A DNA stretch of 64,000 bases from CAIUPE01 sp037131735 (GCA_037131735.1 JBAXQM010000002.1:186001-250000); one strand, 5' to 3'. Counted from the stretch's first letter, positions 25,458 through 35,163 are shown. The notes: generated by a model from the letters alone, not told the origin. Numbers and translations: made by a program.

Positions 25458-26957
25458 TCAGGGCGCGCATGTTTCGCTGCGTGGCGGCAAATAGCTGACA
25501 TGGCCCGGCCATATTGATGGTGCACGACCCAACAAAGAGCGCACGTCAATAGGCTCAAAGCTCTTATCGCAAAGGCGCGGGAAATACTCTTTTGCGGGCA
25601 CACCTTCGTCAAGATCAATGACAATTGCGCCGTCATCATTGCAGAGAGTTTGTTTGTCGGTCGTTCCCCAAGGCCTGAATGGAATTTCGATGAAGAGCGG
25701 TTTATCGGCGAGCCAGAGAACGGGTGAGCCACCGATTTTTACTTCATTGATGATGACGCAGGCGAGCGGCTTTGCTTGGTGACGCTTCCAGAGCGCCTCA
25801 ACCTGTCGCGCCAATGGTTTTGTTTGCGAGAAATAGGCTTCATGAGGGTGGTTGATCGCTTCACCCGCCAAAAGATAAAGCCAGAAAAGACCTGAAAGAA
25901 CCGCCATAAACTTTGCGGTTAAGTGTTTTTTGCCCTCAAAAAAACCGGTCGTGAGCCTATGGTTAAGCATCAGAGCCAAGCCAATGGATATCGCAGGCGC
26001 AATTGGCAAGAGCCATAAAGACTTTACAAATTGTCCGGTGATCAATCCGGTGGCGACAACACTCGTGGGAGAGAGAACTAAAATGATCCAGCCGATGCGA
26101 TAGATCTCATCACTTTGATGATAGAGCTTCAAACGCACTGACGGGATGGATAGTTTAAATAAGCGAAGAACCAAAAGCGGCGTCACAAGAATAGCGACGC
26201 CGCCCCAAAGCAAGCCCCAGACTCCTTCGAAGATGGATAGTGCCGTTGAAATTGGCGCCGAGTCTTTAGCATGCTGGAGGCTGCTCCAGTCATGAATATA
26301 AAGCCAATAGAGATGCGGCGCGATCATCAAAGTTGTGACGGCAATCGCGCCGTAACTCTTTCCTTTCAGAAAGGCTGAGCGATAGCGCGGAATTAAAAGT
26401 GTAAGAAACAGCAGCGGAAGAACAGCAAAGATGATTTCATATTTTGCATAGACACCCAGACCGACGGCAATACCAAGCCCGAGTGCCGCGCGTCCGCGCC
26501 GTGTTTCCAGATATTCGAGTCCGTAGCACAAGGTTGCGGCCATAAAGGGGGCCAAGACTGAATTATGATTAATTTGAACGGCGTAATAAGAGGCGAGCGT
26601 CGATGTTAAAAACAAAGCGACAGCGAGTTGTGCCGCTTCGTTCTGCCCCAATCCCCGCACTGCCCGCCATATGAAATAGGCCGTTGTGATTGTGAGGCCT
26701 TGGCTCAGAAGGAGAATAGCGCCAATCGAGAATGGGCCCGGAAAATAAGCAAGACCCAAGAGCCATGTCGTGAGCGGCGGATGCTTCCAGTAACCAAGCG
26801 CGGGCTCCTTGGCCCAATAGAGCGCTTCAAGCGTGTCAACATGGAGATTGCCGAACAAAATTCCGGGAATGAGAGCCCACAACACGATGTTGAGGAGGAT
26901 CATCCCCCTGAATTGCTCAAGAAACACGCGAATTGTAAGGGCGGCGGGATTGGTCAT
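25458..26957 (-). CDS. GT39/ArnT-like membrane glycosyltransferase
   Basis: This polytopic membrane protein of about 499 residues belongs to the PMT_2 / ArnT superfamily, which uses polyprenyl-phosphate sugars as donors. The first periplasmic loop contains DTLEALYWAKEPALGYWKHPPL, with the acidic and HPP residues conserved in this group. Many further helices follow, and a soluble C-terminal domain carries the SPVLWLADKPLFIEIPFRPWG region. It is convergent with the acyltransferase gene. The ATG at 26957 is used; an upstream TTG adds five residues. A lipid A or core sugar-modifying role is inferred from neighbours. Confidence 0.8.
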   Translation of the reverse strand: MTNPAALTIRVFLEQFRGMILLNIVLWALIPGILFGNLHVDTLEALYWAKEPALGYWKHPPLTTWLLGLAYFPGPFSIGAILLLSQGLTITTAYFIWRAVRGLGQNEAAQLAVALFLTSTLASYYAVQINHNSVLAPFMAATLCYGLEYLETRRGRAALGLGIAVGLGVYAKYEIIFAVLPLLFLTLLIPRYRSAFLKGKSYGAIAVTTLMIAPHLYWLYIHDWSSLQHAKDSAPISTALSIFEGVWGLLWGGVAILVTPLLVLRLFKLSIPSVRLKLYHQSDEIYRIGWIILVLSPTSVVATGLITGQFVKSLWLLPIAPAISIGLALMLNHRLTTGFFEGKKHLTAKFMAVLSGLFWLYLLAGEAINHPHEAYFSQTKPLARQVEALWKRHQAKPLACVIINEVKIGGSPVLWLADKPLFIEIPFRPWGTTDKQTLCNDDGAIVIDLDEGVPAKEYFPRLCDKSFEPIDVRSLLGRAPSIWPGHVSYLPPRSETCAP

Positions 26958-27105
26958 TTTAAATGGGTACAAGTGAACAAGGCGATCTTTTATCCTGAAG
27001 CGAAGAGCAAGGCCAAGGATTTTGTCGACGGTTCTCGCGGGCTTGGATAATGTTAGAGCCGATCAAGTGGGCAACGAGTCGCGTGAAGGGTCTTAAACGG
27101 TTCAG

Positions 27106-28290
27106 ATGATGGATGCTTCATCCCTTCGCGGCAAAGTGATTTTGCAAATCATTCCGGCTTTAAATTCCGGCGGTGCTGAGCGAACGACAGTCGATATTGC
27201 CGAGGCGCTTGTTGAGCAAGGTTCGCACGCGCTTGTGGCTTCCGATGGTGGGCGCCTTGTTGATGAGCTTGAGCGCAAGGGCGGCGAATTCATTCCCTTT
27301 CCGGCGGCAACCAAGAACCCTTTATCGATTTGGCAAAATGCTTCGGCGCTTGAAGACCTATGCCGCAAAGAATGTGTTGATTTGATCCATGCGCGCTCGC
27401 GCGCGCCGGCATGGAGCGCGTTGATTGCGGCGCGGCGCATGAATATTCCCTTTGTCACCACCGTCCACGGCAATCACAAAAGCGGAAGTTATTTGAAGCG
27501 TCTCTATAATTCGGTGATGGCGCGGGGCGATGCGGTCATCGCCAATTCGGAGCGCACGGCACAATGGATTGCTGATCATTATCCTTGGGCCTTGTCGAAG
27601 ATTGTAACCATCCCGCGCGGGACGGATCTTCGCGGCTTTTCGCGTGCGGCTGTTGATCAAGCACGGTGCGATCGCTTGCGCGCGCAATGGGGCGTGCCTG
27701 AGGACGCGCGCGTCATTCTCATGGCGGCGCGGATTACGCCCCTTAAAGGTCATCTCGTTGCCCTTGAGGCTTTTGCCGCTGTGCTGAAGCAGCAAAAAGA
27801 GTCTCTCGCGCTTGTTTTTGTGGGCGATACCAAGGGGCGTGAGGCCTTTGCGGGTGAGCTTGATCGCAAAATCATAACGATGGGGCTTAAGGGTTCTGTT
27901 TATAGGGTCGGCCATTGTGCCGACATGCCCGCGGCCTATGCGCTCTCTGATCTGGTAATCATGCCCTCGATTGAGCCTGAGGGGTTTGGCCGCGCGGTTG
28001 TGGAAGCGCAGGCGATGGGATGTCTCGTGGTCGCTAGTGATCGCGGTGCTACGCCGGGGACAATTCTGCCCCTTCATGAGGTGGGGCGTGAGGCGTTCAC
28101 GGGTTTGGTTGTGCCCTCGGGAGATGGTCCTGGTCTGGCTGAAGCAATGGCGGATGCCCTGTCTTTGTCCGATGAGGCGCGACGGGCTATTGCCGAGCGA
28201 GCAAGACACCATGTTGAAGCGCGGTTTTCATTGCCGGTGATGACGGGCGCGACGCTTGGTGTGTATCGGGCCCTTTTCGCGGGTCGATAG
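27106..28290 (+). CDS. GT4 family glycosyltransferase
   Basis: This is a GT-B retaining glycosyltransferase that uses nucleotide sugars. The 394 residues show an N-terminal glycine loop PALNSGGAERTTVDIA, the inter-domain AARITPLKGH (donor-site start) and the nucleotide-sugar-binding E-x7-E segment IEPEGFGRAVVEAQAMG. It is cytoplasmic, with no membrane segment. The setting (msbA, acyltransferase, GT39) suggests LPS core synthesis. Acceptor and sugar are unknown. Confidence 0.9.
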   Translation: MMDASSLRGKVILQIIPALNSGGAERTTVDIAEALVEQGSHALVASDGGRLVDELERKGGEFIPFPAATKNPLSIWQNASALEDLCRKECVDLIHARSRAPAWSALIAARRMNIPFVTTVHGNHKSGSYLKRLYNSVMARGDAVIANSERTAQWIADHYPWALSKIVTIPRGTDLRGFSRAAVDQARCDRLRAQWGVPEDARVILMAARITPLKGHLVALEAFAAVLKQQKESLALVFVGDTKGREAFAGELDRKIITMGLKGSVYRVGHCADMPAAYALSDLVIMPSIEPEGFGRAVVEAQAMGCLVVASDRGATPGTILPLHEVGREAFTGLVVPSGDGPGLAEAMADALSLSDEARRAIAERARHHVEARFSLPVMTGATLGVYRALFAGR

Positions 28291-28640
28291 TCAGCTTTAG
28301 CCCGGGCCGGGCGCTGCTCCGATTCCACTCTTCATGCAACCTTTGCTTGTGTTGCACGCGAGCTGAGGGGCGCATTTTTCGCCGAAATCAGCCAAAATGA
28401 CCCCCAAACGCCCATTTTAACAAATGAGTAAGAATTAAATTTATTTCATTATTTCAATAAGTTAATTGAATATCTCACCTGCTGAGTGGCAATTTCGCAA
28501 CACCCGACCCCAAAGCACATCCAGACCACAACTTAGGGTTGTATTTACGCGCCTCTTCCCGCATTTTGTCCCTGTCGAAACGGCGGTGGATCGGGTTTTG
28601 CGTACCACCGTCCCTTTTAATTTAGAAATGGATAGCGATC
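28291..28640 (+). other. intergenic region and leader before the porin gene
   Basis: There is no open reading frame of note here. The middle (about 28420-28475) is A+T-rich and may contain the promoter, but no -35/-10 pair is convincing. A GC-rich inverted repeat CGGTGG/CCACCG (28584-28589 and 28605-28610) lies in the probable 5' leader about 30 bases before the porin ATG and might stabilise or regulate the transcript. Confidence 0.4.
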
Positions 28641-29657
28641 ATGAAGCTCTCTACACTCTTCCTCTCGTCAGCAGCTCTCGTTGTTGCTGGCTCTGCATAC
28701 GCCGCTGATCTCCCTGCAAAGAAGGGTGCTCCGGCTGCTAAGCCTGCTGCAACCGGCTGCCCTGCATTCGGCGCTGGCTTCTTCCAGATTCCTGGCGGCG
28801 ACAATTGCATCCAGTTTTCTGGCTATATGCGGAATACGACAACCAACACATCGGGCTCAACGACCAACAGCGCGGGAGCTCGCGTTGCATTTGACGTTCG
28901 TAGTAACTCGGATATGGGTGTTGTTCGCGGTTATCTCCGCACCAACACAACCGCTGGCGGCAACGTGACCTCGGATCGTGCATACGCTCAGATCGCCGGT
29001 TTGACGGCTGGTGCATATGGCGCGTTCTTCGATATCGCGGGCTCGAACGGCATCGGTTTCGGTTCTGGTCTCGGCGGCGATACCGGCCGTGGCATCAAGT
29101 ATTCGATGGCACTGGGTTCAGCCAGTGTAACCGCGGCTTTGCAAGATCAGGCAACGGGCGACACCACAAAGGGTAACCAGGATATCCTCGGCAGCGTTGC
29201 ATTGCCGGTTGGTCCTGGCACCATTCAGGTTAACGCAGCTTCTCACTCGAATGCTGTGAGCACCGGTTACGCTGTCGCAGCCGTTGCAAAGCTCCCAGCT
29301 GGCCCAGTAAACGTTAACGTTTACGGTGGTATCAGCAGCGGTGCGATTGCCTACACTGGCGTCGCTGGCACTGCATCGACGGCTGACTCGGCAAGCGGCA
29401 GTGTCAATGACGGCACTGCAGTGGGCACATCGGTCTCGATGACTGCTGGCCAGGGCACTTTCTATGTTGATATCGGTCGCGTGACTGAAAAGTTGAACAG
29501 CACAGGCGTGACAGGAACGGCTACATCTTACAGCGTTGGTTATGACTACACCGGCGTGAAGGGCATCCAGATTATTCCGGAATATTATCACACAGATGAT
29601 AATACTCTGAATACATCTACCAACACGATCTATCTCCGCATTCAGCGTGATTTCTGA
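28641..29657 (+). CDS. outer-membrane porin, Porin_2 family
   Basis: This is a general diffusion porin of the alphaproteobacterial type. A signal peptide (about residues 1-21, ending GSAYA) is followed by mature ADLPAKKG and an Ala/Lys-rich segment. A pair of cysteines appears in TGCPAF and GDNCIQFSGYMR, then alternating beta-strand sequence to a C-terminal LRIQRDF with the terminal aromatic needed for outer-membrane insertion. The 338 residues are somewhat short for the family. Smooth codon use and a strong terminator suggest high expression. Confidence 0.93.
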   Translation: MKLSTLFLSSAALVVAGSAYAADLPAKKGAPAAKPAATGCPAFGAGFFQIPGGDNCIQFSGYMRNTTTNTSGSTTNSAGARVAFDVRSNSDMGVVRGYLRTNTTAGGNVTSDRAYAQIAGLTAGAYGAFFDIAGSNGIGFGSGLGGDTGRGIKYSMALGSASVTAALQDQATGDTTKGNQDILGSVALPVGPGTIQVNAASHSNAVSTGYAVAAVAKLPAGPVNVNVYGGISSGAIAYTGVAGTASTADSASGSVNDGTAVGTSVSMTAGQGTFYVDIGRVTEKLNSTGVTGTATSYSVGYDYTGVKGIQIIPEYYHTDDNTLNTSTNTIYLRIQRDF

Positions 29658-29683
29658 TCTTAACTGATCGGACTTCAATAGAA

Positions 29684-29711
29684 CCCCGGCAGGAAACTGC
29701 CGGGGTTTTTT
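29684..29711 (+). terminator. Rho-independent terminator of the porin gene
   Basis: CCCCGGCAG and CTGCCGGGG form a perfect 9-bp stem with a GAAA tetraloop, followed by six T residues and a further T-run after one G. It begins 26 bases after the porin stop codon. Confidence 0.96.
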
Positions 29712-29876
29712 GTTTTTTCGGACCTAATTGTCACTAAGACTTCCTGCTGCCCGGATCAGGTTGCTAAACTTCAAGCAATGCGCCGCATGACGTCGCCGAT
29801 TGCAACTTCAGCCTCCATTCGCTAAGTCGGGCGTCGGGCCCTGTGAGGGGTTACTCTGGCGAGGACCGATCCATAT

Positions 29877-31040
29877 ATGCAGGCGATCAAGGCAAACTCC
29901 GAAACTGACGGCCTCGAACGCTCGTTTCGCAGTGTCGTGATTTTTTGGTCAATTCTGCTTCTGATCTATTCCGCCTATTGCGGGATCCTGTTCGACCACA
30001 AACACTATGTTGAGCAATGGCAATTGATGCTCTCGGGCGGCGACCCTTGGTCAACCGACAATACCTATGGGCCGCTTCATAATGTGGTCGGTTATCTTTT
30101 TCTCATTCACCCTTTGGCGCCAAAACTCTTCATGGTGGGTGCGCTTCTTTTTGCGAATTATTTTTTATTTGAGGCGCTTACACGTCGCCGCGGTCTGACA
30201 ATAAAATTCCTGCCCTACCTCTTGGCCGTCCCTACAAATGTTTTGGTTCTCGGGATGGGCCTGGCCTTCGGTTTGAATGACGTTTTGGTCGCGGCGCTTT
30301 TAATCTTTGCCATATTTGCACGGTTCAAGGGCCTATATTCAACCACCGGTGTCTTGATCGGCCTTGCGGCCTTGATGAAGTTTTACCCAATCCTCTTGCT
30401 GCCCTTCTTCGCTCTCGAGTACGAGCAAGGTAAGCCGAGTAAGATTTCGTGGTCACTTATCATTGCCGGATCAATCGTGTTTGCTGTTGGCATTGGTGCA
30501 TCCTATCTGGTTTGGGGCCCTGGATTATTCAGAGCCATTGCGAATGGTGCCGAACGTGGCGCATCGCTCATGTCGATTTTTGCGGATATTCCCCGTTTGG
30601 GGTGGGACACGCCCGTCACAAATTTCATGGCGCGCTACAATGCGTTATTTGTCTTGGCGGGCGCCGGCATTGTTTGGCTCTTGGCTTTCGTACGACGTTG
30701 GAATTGGCTCGAGAGCGCGGTTCTCGGTTATCTCGCCATATTGATGATTTATAAAGTTGGTCATCAGCAATTCTTTATGCCGTGGCTTTTCCTTGTGGCC
30801 GCCCTGCCATTGGTGGGTCAGAACTCATCTGATCGACTGTCATTTCTTATGATTCCAATGGCGATTTATCTTTCAGTCTTCCATTTTGCATTTGACCTTG
30901 GGACAAATCTCATGGGTAACCGCGCAGAATGGATCGAAACACGGGCGGGAATCATTTCATTCCCGATTTTGTTGGTCAGTCTTCTAGTGGGGATGATTAG
31001 TCTTCACGTGTCACATAATCAGAACAAATTGAGAGCTTGA
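29877..31040 (+). CDS. GT87-like membrane glycosyltransferase
   Basis: This polytopic protein of 387 residues has about ten hydrophobic helices. The pattern (an early loop with GGDPWSTDNTYGPLHN, then GLAFGLNDVLVAALLIFA and GLAALMKFYPILLLPFFAL) matches the DUF2029/GT87 family, which contains polyprenol-phosphate-dependent mannosyltransferases. The acidic loop residues near the N-terminus are likely catalytic. It is followed three bases later by a small membrane protein gene, so the two probably form a unit. Confidence 0.72.
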   Translation: MQAIKANSETDGLERSFRSVVIFWSILLLIYSAYCGILFDHKHYVEQWQLMLSGGDPWSTDNTYGPLHNVVGYLFLIHPLAPKLFMVGALLFANYFLFEALTRRRGLTIKFLPYLLAVPTNVLVLGMGLAFGLNDVLVAALLIFAIFARFKGLYSTTGVLIGLAALMKFYPILLLPFFALEYEQGKPSKISWSLIIAGSIVFAVGIGASYLVWGPGLFRAIANGAERGASLMSIFADIPRLGWDTPVTNFMARYNALFVLAGAGIVWLLAFVRRWNWLESAVLGYLAILMIYKVGHQQFFMPWLFLVAALPLVGQNSSDRLSFLMIPMAIYLSVFHFAFDLGTNLMGNRAEWIETRAGIISFPILLVSLLVGMISLHVSHNQNKLRA

Positions 31041-31043
31041 GAC

Positions 31044-31331
31044 ATGCAGAGCAATGACAAGTCTTCTTACTCCCCCATTCAATTGTTTTTCTTGAAAACA
31101 CTTATTGTCGCGGGTGCGTTTTTTTCTGTTTTTCTATTGATGGTTTTTTGGCTTAACGCAAATTTTCAGGCGGGCCCCGCCTTTTGGGGTAAAGTCGAAG
31201 AGCAACTTTATCGCGTTGCCGATGAGCCCGATTTGCCACCGGAGAAGAAGGAAAAACTCATCAACGCGCTAAAGAAGATTGGCGAAAAATATAAGCCTTA
31301 TATTGACGCTTTATCAGCCGTCGAAAAATAA
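31044..31331 (+). CDS. small single-pass membrane protein, function unknown
   Basis: I do not recognise this 95-residue protein. It has one transmembrane helix at about residues 15-37 and a charged C-terminal domain with DEPDLPPEKKEKLINALKKIGEKYKPYIDAL, probably helical and outside the membrane core. It starts three bases after the GT87-like gene, which suggests a partner or accessory subunit of that enzyme. A coding role is supported by spacing and balanced composition. Confidence 0.65.
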   Translation: MQSNDKSSYSPIQLFFLKTLIVAGAFFSVFLLMVFWLNANFQAGPAFWGKVEEQLYRVADEPDLPPEKKEKLINALKKIGEKYKPYIDALSAVEK

Positions 31332-31373
31332 GAAATTTCAACAAAATGATGGACTTTGAGACCCTCAACCAAT

Positions 31374-32189
31374 TCAAATCTTGAAGGCAGGTTTAATTTT
31401 CTCTTTTCTATTTTGCAAATGAGAGCTCAGATCTTTTCGAATGAAGAGCAAATCAAGTTGGAATATTATTCCATCCGCATAGTGAACGTCGCAAATTTCA
31501 CAAGGTGAGAAGCCAAACCCGTCGAGTCTTTCAATATAGTCATTGATGGTCGGCGCGCCTTGATTATACTTTAAAATCGGACATTCCAACAAAATGAGAC
31601 TGGTTCGCGCAATAGAGGCACGGCCGCCGTTGAGAATATCGAGCTCAGAGCCCTGCGTATCAATTTTGATAAAGTCGGGCTTTGGAAAATTTTTCTCTTG
31701 CAGGAGCGAGTCGAGTTTGCGGCACGCAACAAGTTTGGGCTTAATCGCCTCGTAATGCGTCGTCAGTTCTTTATATATTGAATCGCCGCTTGAGTTATTT
31801 GAATAAAATTCAATTTCTCCATCCGTGTCGGAAAGAATGCCGATGTGATACCCGTTGCCTGATTCTTGAATGATAGTCCGGCACGTCTCATTGGCTTCGA
31901 AGAGAAAAAATTTCGATTTTGGCAAATATCTTCTGAGTTTTCGGGTCCACTCACCATGCCGAGCGCCAATGTCATAAACAACATCAATCTTAATCCCCCT
32001 CGATGCCAGAAATCGAATGGTATTGATAAGACCATTTTTTGATGCTGACCGAAGAGCTCTATTCTGTTTCCCACTTTTTTTCGAAAACAGAAAATAAAAA
32101 AAATACTCTCTTACTTGGTCAAACTGCAGGGCGGCCCAATTTTTAAGCGCTTCAATAAAATTGGATTTTCTTTTTCGTACTAAACTCAT
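31374..32189 (-). CDS. FkbM family methyltransferase
   Basis: This is a SAM-dependent O-methyltransferase-like protein of 271 residues. The motif I region is VVYDIGARHGEWT (about residues 55-67), an acidic end of strand two is FFLFEAN, and the FkbM signature is PDFIKIDTQGSELDILNGG. Such enzymes often methylate sugars in surface polysaccharides. It lies leftward with 32238-33464 in a glycan locus and is convergent with the small membrane protein gene. Confidence 0.88.
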   Translation of the reverse strand: MSLVRKRKSNFIEALKNWAALQFDQVREYFFYFLFSKKSGKQNRALRSASKNGLINTIRFLASRGIKIDVVYDIGARHGEWTRKLRRYLPKSKFFLFEANETCRTIIQESGNGYHIGILSDTDGEIEFYSNNSSGDSIYKELTTHYEAIKPKLVACRKLDSLLQEKNFPKPDFIKIDTQGSELDILNGGRASIARTSLILLECPILKYNQGAPTINDYIERLDGFGFSPCEICDVHYADGIIFQLDLLFIRKDLSSHLQNRKEKIKPAFKI

Positions 32190-32237
32190 GGGACTCTAAC
32201 TGCTCTATACACGAGGGATTAAGGGAATAATTCCCGA

Positions 32238-33464
32238 CTACCAAATCTTCTCAACTGAAAGCTTGAATACCGGAAAACCATCTGTGCTAAATAGCAAATC
32301 ATCATCAAATCGATAAAAATCTCTTATTCGCATCCCCATATTCACCTGTTCAACGCTAATCACGCGTTGAAGTTCACGCTCTATTATAACAATAAACATC
32401 GACTCAGCTCTTAAAGAGCTGACGAGAAGACAGTCGAATTCCTTATATTGATCTGCAATAACCGAGGGGCAGCGCGTAAGATTGCTCACGCCGATTGACG
32501 GTAACCAAGAATAAATAGGAATTTTAAAATCAACGGCACTCTTGTGATTTGTATAGGGAATGCCTGTGGCATATTTAGCCCCGAATGAAAAAAGGGGCCA
32601 ACCATAATTGGCATTCCTTTCAATAATGTTGAGTTCATCTCCACCTTTCGGGCCGTGCTCTACTTCGTAAATGGTGTTTCCGAGTTTGAAGAGCCCTTGC
32701 GGATTGCGGAGACCTTTTGCAAAGACGCGTTCTTGTAATTGCTCTGACGATAAGGAGCGAGTTAGATCGTCTGACGAAAGATAAATTATTTTCCCGTAAA
32801 GCGATGAATCATCTTGGGCTAAATTGGAAGTATTATCATAGTCGGTTGTCGGCGTACCAATCCCAAGAAGTATGCCGTTGTTCCATTCCGTATGTCCACC
32901 TCCACTGCCATTGAAGTCCAGTTCATTTGTCCAGGGAATACAGGTCCCCCGAAATATTTCGATGCCTTTACTCAAATTGATAAATGATAATTCCCGGCAA
33001 TTGGTGGTTTTTTTCCTCAATACCGCGAGCACAAAGTAATCATCATTATATTTGAAGAGCCTCTTCATCTCTTCTTTAGGATCTGGTGAAGCATCGAGTA
33101 TCGTATTTTCAATTCCAAAGCGGCGAAACAGATCGGATAGATCCTCCTGTTCGTAGAATTCATACTTATTGGCAGTCTTAACCACTCCGCCGGGCTTATG
33201 GAGACTTGCCCATGACGCCTTTGAAATGACGAATCTGAAATTATTTGTCTCGAATGATTTAGACTGGAACGCATTCAAGCCAAAAGATGTATCACTATTT
33301 ATTTTGTTTGATGGGCTGTTGAAGAATTTAAATCCGATAAAAACTAAAAGCGGCACTGTTAAAATCAGAATAAGATGTTTTAATCTCTGTCCTTTTAACA
33401 AAGGAATTGTAATGCCGTATATTTTTGACTTTATAATAGATAAAGCACGTGATTTGAGGAGCAA
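32238..33464 (-). CDS. membrane-anchored glucose/sorbosone dehydrogenase-like beta-propeller
   Basis: The 408 residues start with an N-terminal transmembrane anchor (about 29-46) and continue as a GSDH/PQQ-sugar-dehydrogenase-like propeller. Recognisable segments are HTEWNNGILLGIGTPTTDYDNTS, FAKGLRNPQGLFKLGNTIYEVEHGPKGGDELNIIERNANYGWP and YSWLPSIGVSNL. The fold faces the periplasm. Whether it still oxidises sugars is unclear. TTG is the start, with AAGGG seven bases upstream. Finding it between a methyltransferase and glycosyltransferases is unusual. Confidence 0.75.
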   Translation of the reverse strand: MLLKSRALSIIKSKIYGITIPLLKGQRLKHLILILTVPLLVFIGFKFFNSPSNKINSDTSFGLNAFQSKSFETNNFRFVISKASWASLHKPGGVVKTANKYEFYEQEDLSDLFRRFGIENTILDASPDPKEEMKRLFKYNDDYFVLAVLRKKTTNCRELSFINLSKGIEIFRGTCIPWTNELDFNGSGGGHTEWNNGILLGIGTPTTDYDNTSNLAQDDSSLYGKIIYLSSDDLTRSLSSEQLQERVFAKGLRNPQGLFKLGNTIYEVEHGPKGGDELNIIERNANYGWPLFSFGAKYATGIPYTNHKSAVDFKIPIYSWLPSIGVSNLTRCPSVIADQYKEFDCLLVSSLRAESMFIVIIERELQRVISVEQVNMGMRIRDFYRFDDDLLFSTDGFPVFKLSVEKIW

Positions 33465-33547
33465 CTGACAACCCTTTTACGCTACAAAACAAGAACAAAG
33501 AATATCTATAGTCAGCCTTACGTCGAGAGCGAGTGAAAAAAGATGAA

Positions 33548-34357
33548 CTACACTTTAGCTCCCCACAACTTCATAACGCTCTGCCATCCCTTAAAAATTC
33601 TCACGATTGTTTTATTCACGGCTATGTCAGGGCGGCGGATACGCGGAATACTAAAATCAAGCTTCGGCCCGCGGCTTAATCGCCAGAGAATATATTTTCT
33701 GGTCCAGCGCGAATGATAGTGATGAATGTTTTGAAAGACAGGCGTAATTCTTATGCCGTGTAATCGAAATGTTTCGGTTGCGGCAAATTGGTCGATATCA
33801 AGACTGGTAAGACCCGCCTTGTAAAGTCCATCGATCAAAGCCAATGAGTCCTCGATAATCGGCATATGTTCTGGCGTAACGGCCAGAACGCCTGAATTAT
33901 ACATGAGCGACCAACGTGGACCATAGCTGTAATGAATTCCGCTTGGCAGCGTCATCGAAAAGGGCCCAAACCCGCGATAGGGATCTCGGCGAATAAAGAA
34001 ATTCATACCAACGCCCTGTTTCAAGGCGTTTTCGATTTCCGTAAGAAATCCAGGTTTGAAATAAGTATCCGTATCCAGGAGAACGAGAGGTTCATTACGT
34101 GATCGCAAGGCGTCAATGATAACCGAGGGCTTTATTCGATGACCATAATTTATCTCGCCTCGATAGGCGGGAATCTTTTCTGAGATGTCGATGATATCAT
34201 AATTCGTTGAAGAATATCGCGATGGTGAATCGGTTGCGATTGAAATTGATTCGGCATTGACACCTTCGGCCTGAAGTGTAGCGAGGCTGTAATGGAGTTC
34301 GGACAGGATCGTTTCCTGTGACCCATATTCAATGAAATAAAATCGCGGATTTTTCAT
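33548..34357 (-). CDS. putative GT-A glycosyltransferase
   Basis: This 269-residue soluble protein has the features of a GT-A nucleotide-diphospho-sugar transferase: the acidic metal-binding motif LLDTDTYFKPGFL (near residue 95) and a later LMYNSGVLAVTPEH with a following DIDQFAATETF. I do not recognise a specific CAZy family. It is one of several leftward glycan genes. The ATG at 34357 lacks a strong ribosome-binding site. Confidence 0.65.
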   Translation of the reverse strand: MKNPRFYFIEYGSQETILSELHYSLATLQAEGVNAESISIATDSPSRYSSTNYDIIDISEKIPAYRGEINYGHRIKPSVIIDALRSRNEPLVLLDTDTYFKPGFLTEIENALKQGVGMNFFIRRDPYRGFGPFSMTLPSGIHYSYGPRWSLMYNSGVLAVTPEHMPIIEDSLALIDGLYKAGLTSLDIDQFAATETFRLHGIRITPVFQNIHHYHSRWTRKYILWRLSRGPKLDFSIPRIRRPDIAVNKTIVRIFKGWQSVMKLWGAKV

Positions 34358-34388
34358 TGTATTTTAAAGTGCAGTGTATTGATCACGT

Positions 34389-35138
34389 TCAATCCCAGCC
34401 CATGCCGCGAAGCCAAGTCACAGGCTTTATCTTATGCGTAAGTTTGCTGCGCCAACGGCGGGTGGGCCTGCGGCCTTCTAACGCATCGCGTGGGCGCGGT
34501 GCGCCAGTGAAGACAACCATATGCGCATCAGCAGGAAGGGGCGTCTCTTTCCAAAGCCGGAGCGGCCAAAAGGGAATGAGTGTCTTTTTGAAACTGGGGC
34601 ACCATTGGCTAGGCCAAAAATTGATGGGTCCGCGATGATTTTTTGTCACAAAGATTTGTTCATTGCCGAATTTATGAGACTGAGCGACAGGATCTTTTGC
34701 AAATTCATCGACAATATAGGACGCGCTTCCGGCAACAAATTTCATGATCGATGAATTGCCGATCTTGGTGAATTTTTCAGTCCAATTTCTGATGATACAA
34801 AATTCACCAGGGTGGAAATCAAAAAACACATCGATTGAACCGGTGACCACAACATCGAGATCAAGATAAAGGACTTCACCTTCGATCCCGATATCCGCCG
34901 CCCATAGAGCAAGCTTCCGCCAGCCTTGCCCCCCATACATGCCTTCTGCATTCCAGAAAGGAATTGAGGGGAGGGCGCGCGTTTCGATCCCGTCATCCAT
35001 ACCTTGGGGATCATCAGTGAGTGCGATGAAACGCGTGGGGCGCGCTGTATGACGCATCACATTGCGGTAGAGGACATTCACGTCCTCAACGGGCCATCCC
35101 CCCCAACGCATGCAGATGACAGTTTGCGGCGCACTCAT
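34389..35138 (-). CDS. putative glycosyltransferase, GT8-like
   Basis: The protein of 249 residues contains a DxD-type metal site in VLYLDLDVVVTGSID (near residue 90), typical of GT-A enzymes that transfer galactose or glucose in LPS core. GNEQIFVTKN and WCPSFKKTLIPFWPL appear later. The ATG at 35138 has GGAA seven bases upstream; a TTG two codons earlier is possible. It lies 25 bases from the UDP-xylose synthase gene in the same direction. Confidence 0.7.
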   Translation of the reverse strand: MSAPQTVICMRWGGWPVEDVNVLYRNVMRHTARPTRFIALTDDPQGMDDGIETRALPSIPFWNAEGMYGGQGWRKLALWAADIGIEGEVLYLDLDVVVTGSIDVFFDFHPGEFCIIRNWTEKFTKIGNSSIMKFVAGSASYIVDEFAKDPVAQSHKFGNEQIFVTKNHRGPINFWPSQWCPSFKKTLIPFWPLRLWKETPLPADAHMVVFTGAPRPRDALEGRRPTRRWRSKLTHKIKPVTWLRGMGWD

Positions 35139-35163
35139 CGGCAAATTCCACGCATGACAATGT

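Noticed and set aside
29712..29876. Possible small RNA or tRNA between the porin terminator and the GT87-like gene
   Set aside because: No cloverleaf, T-loop or independent terminator could be found.
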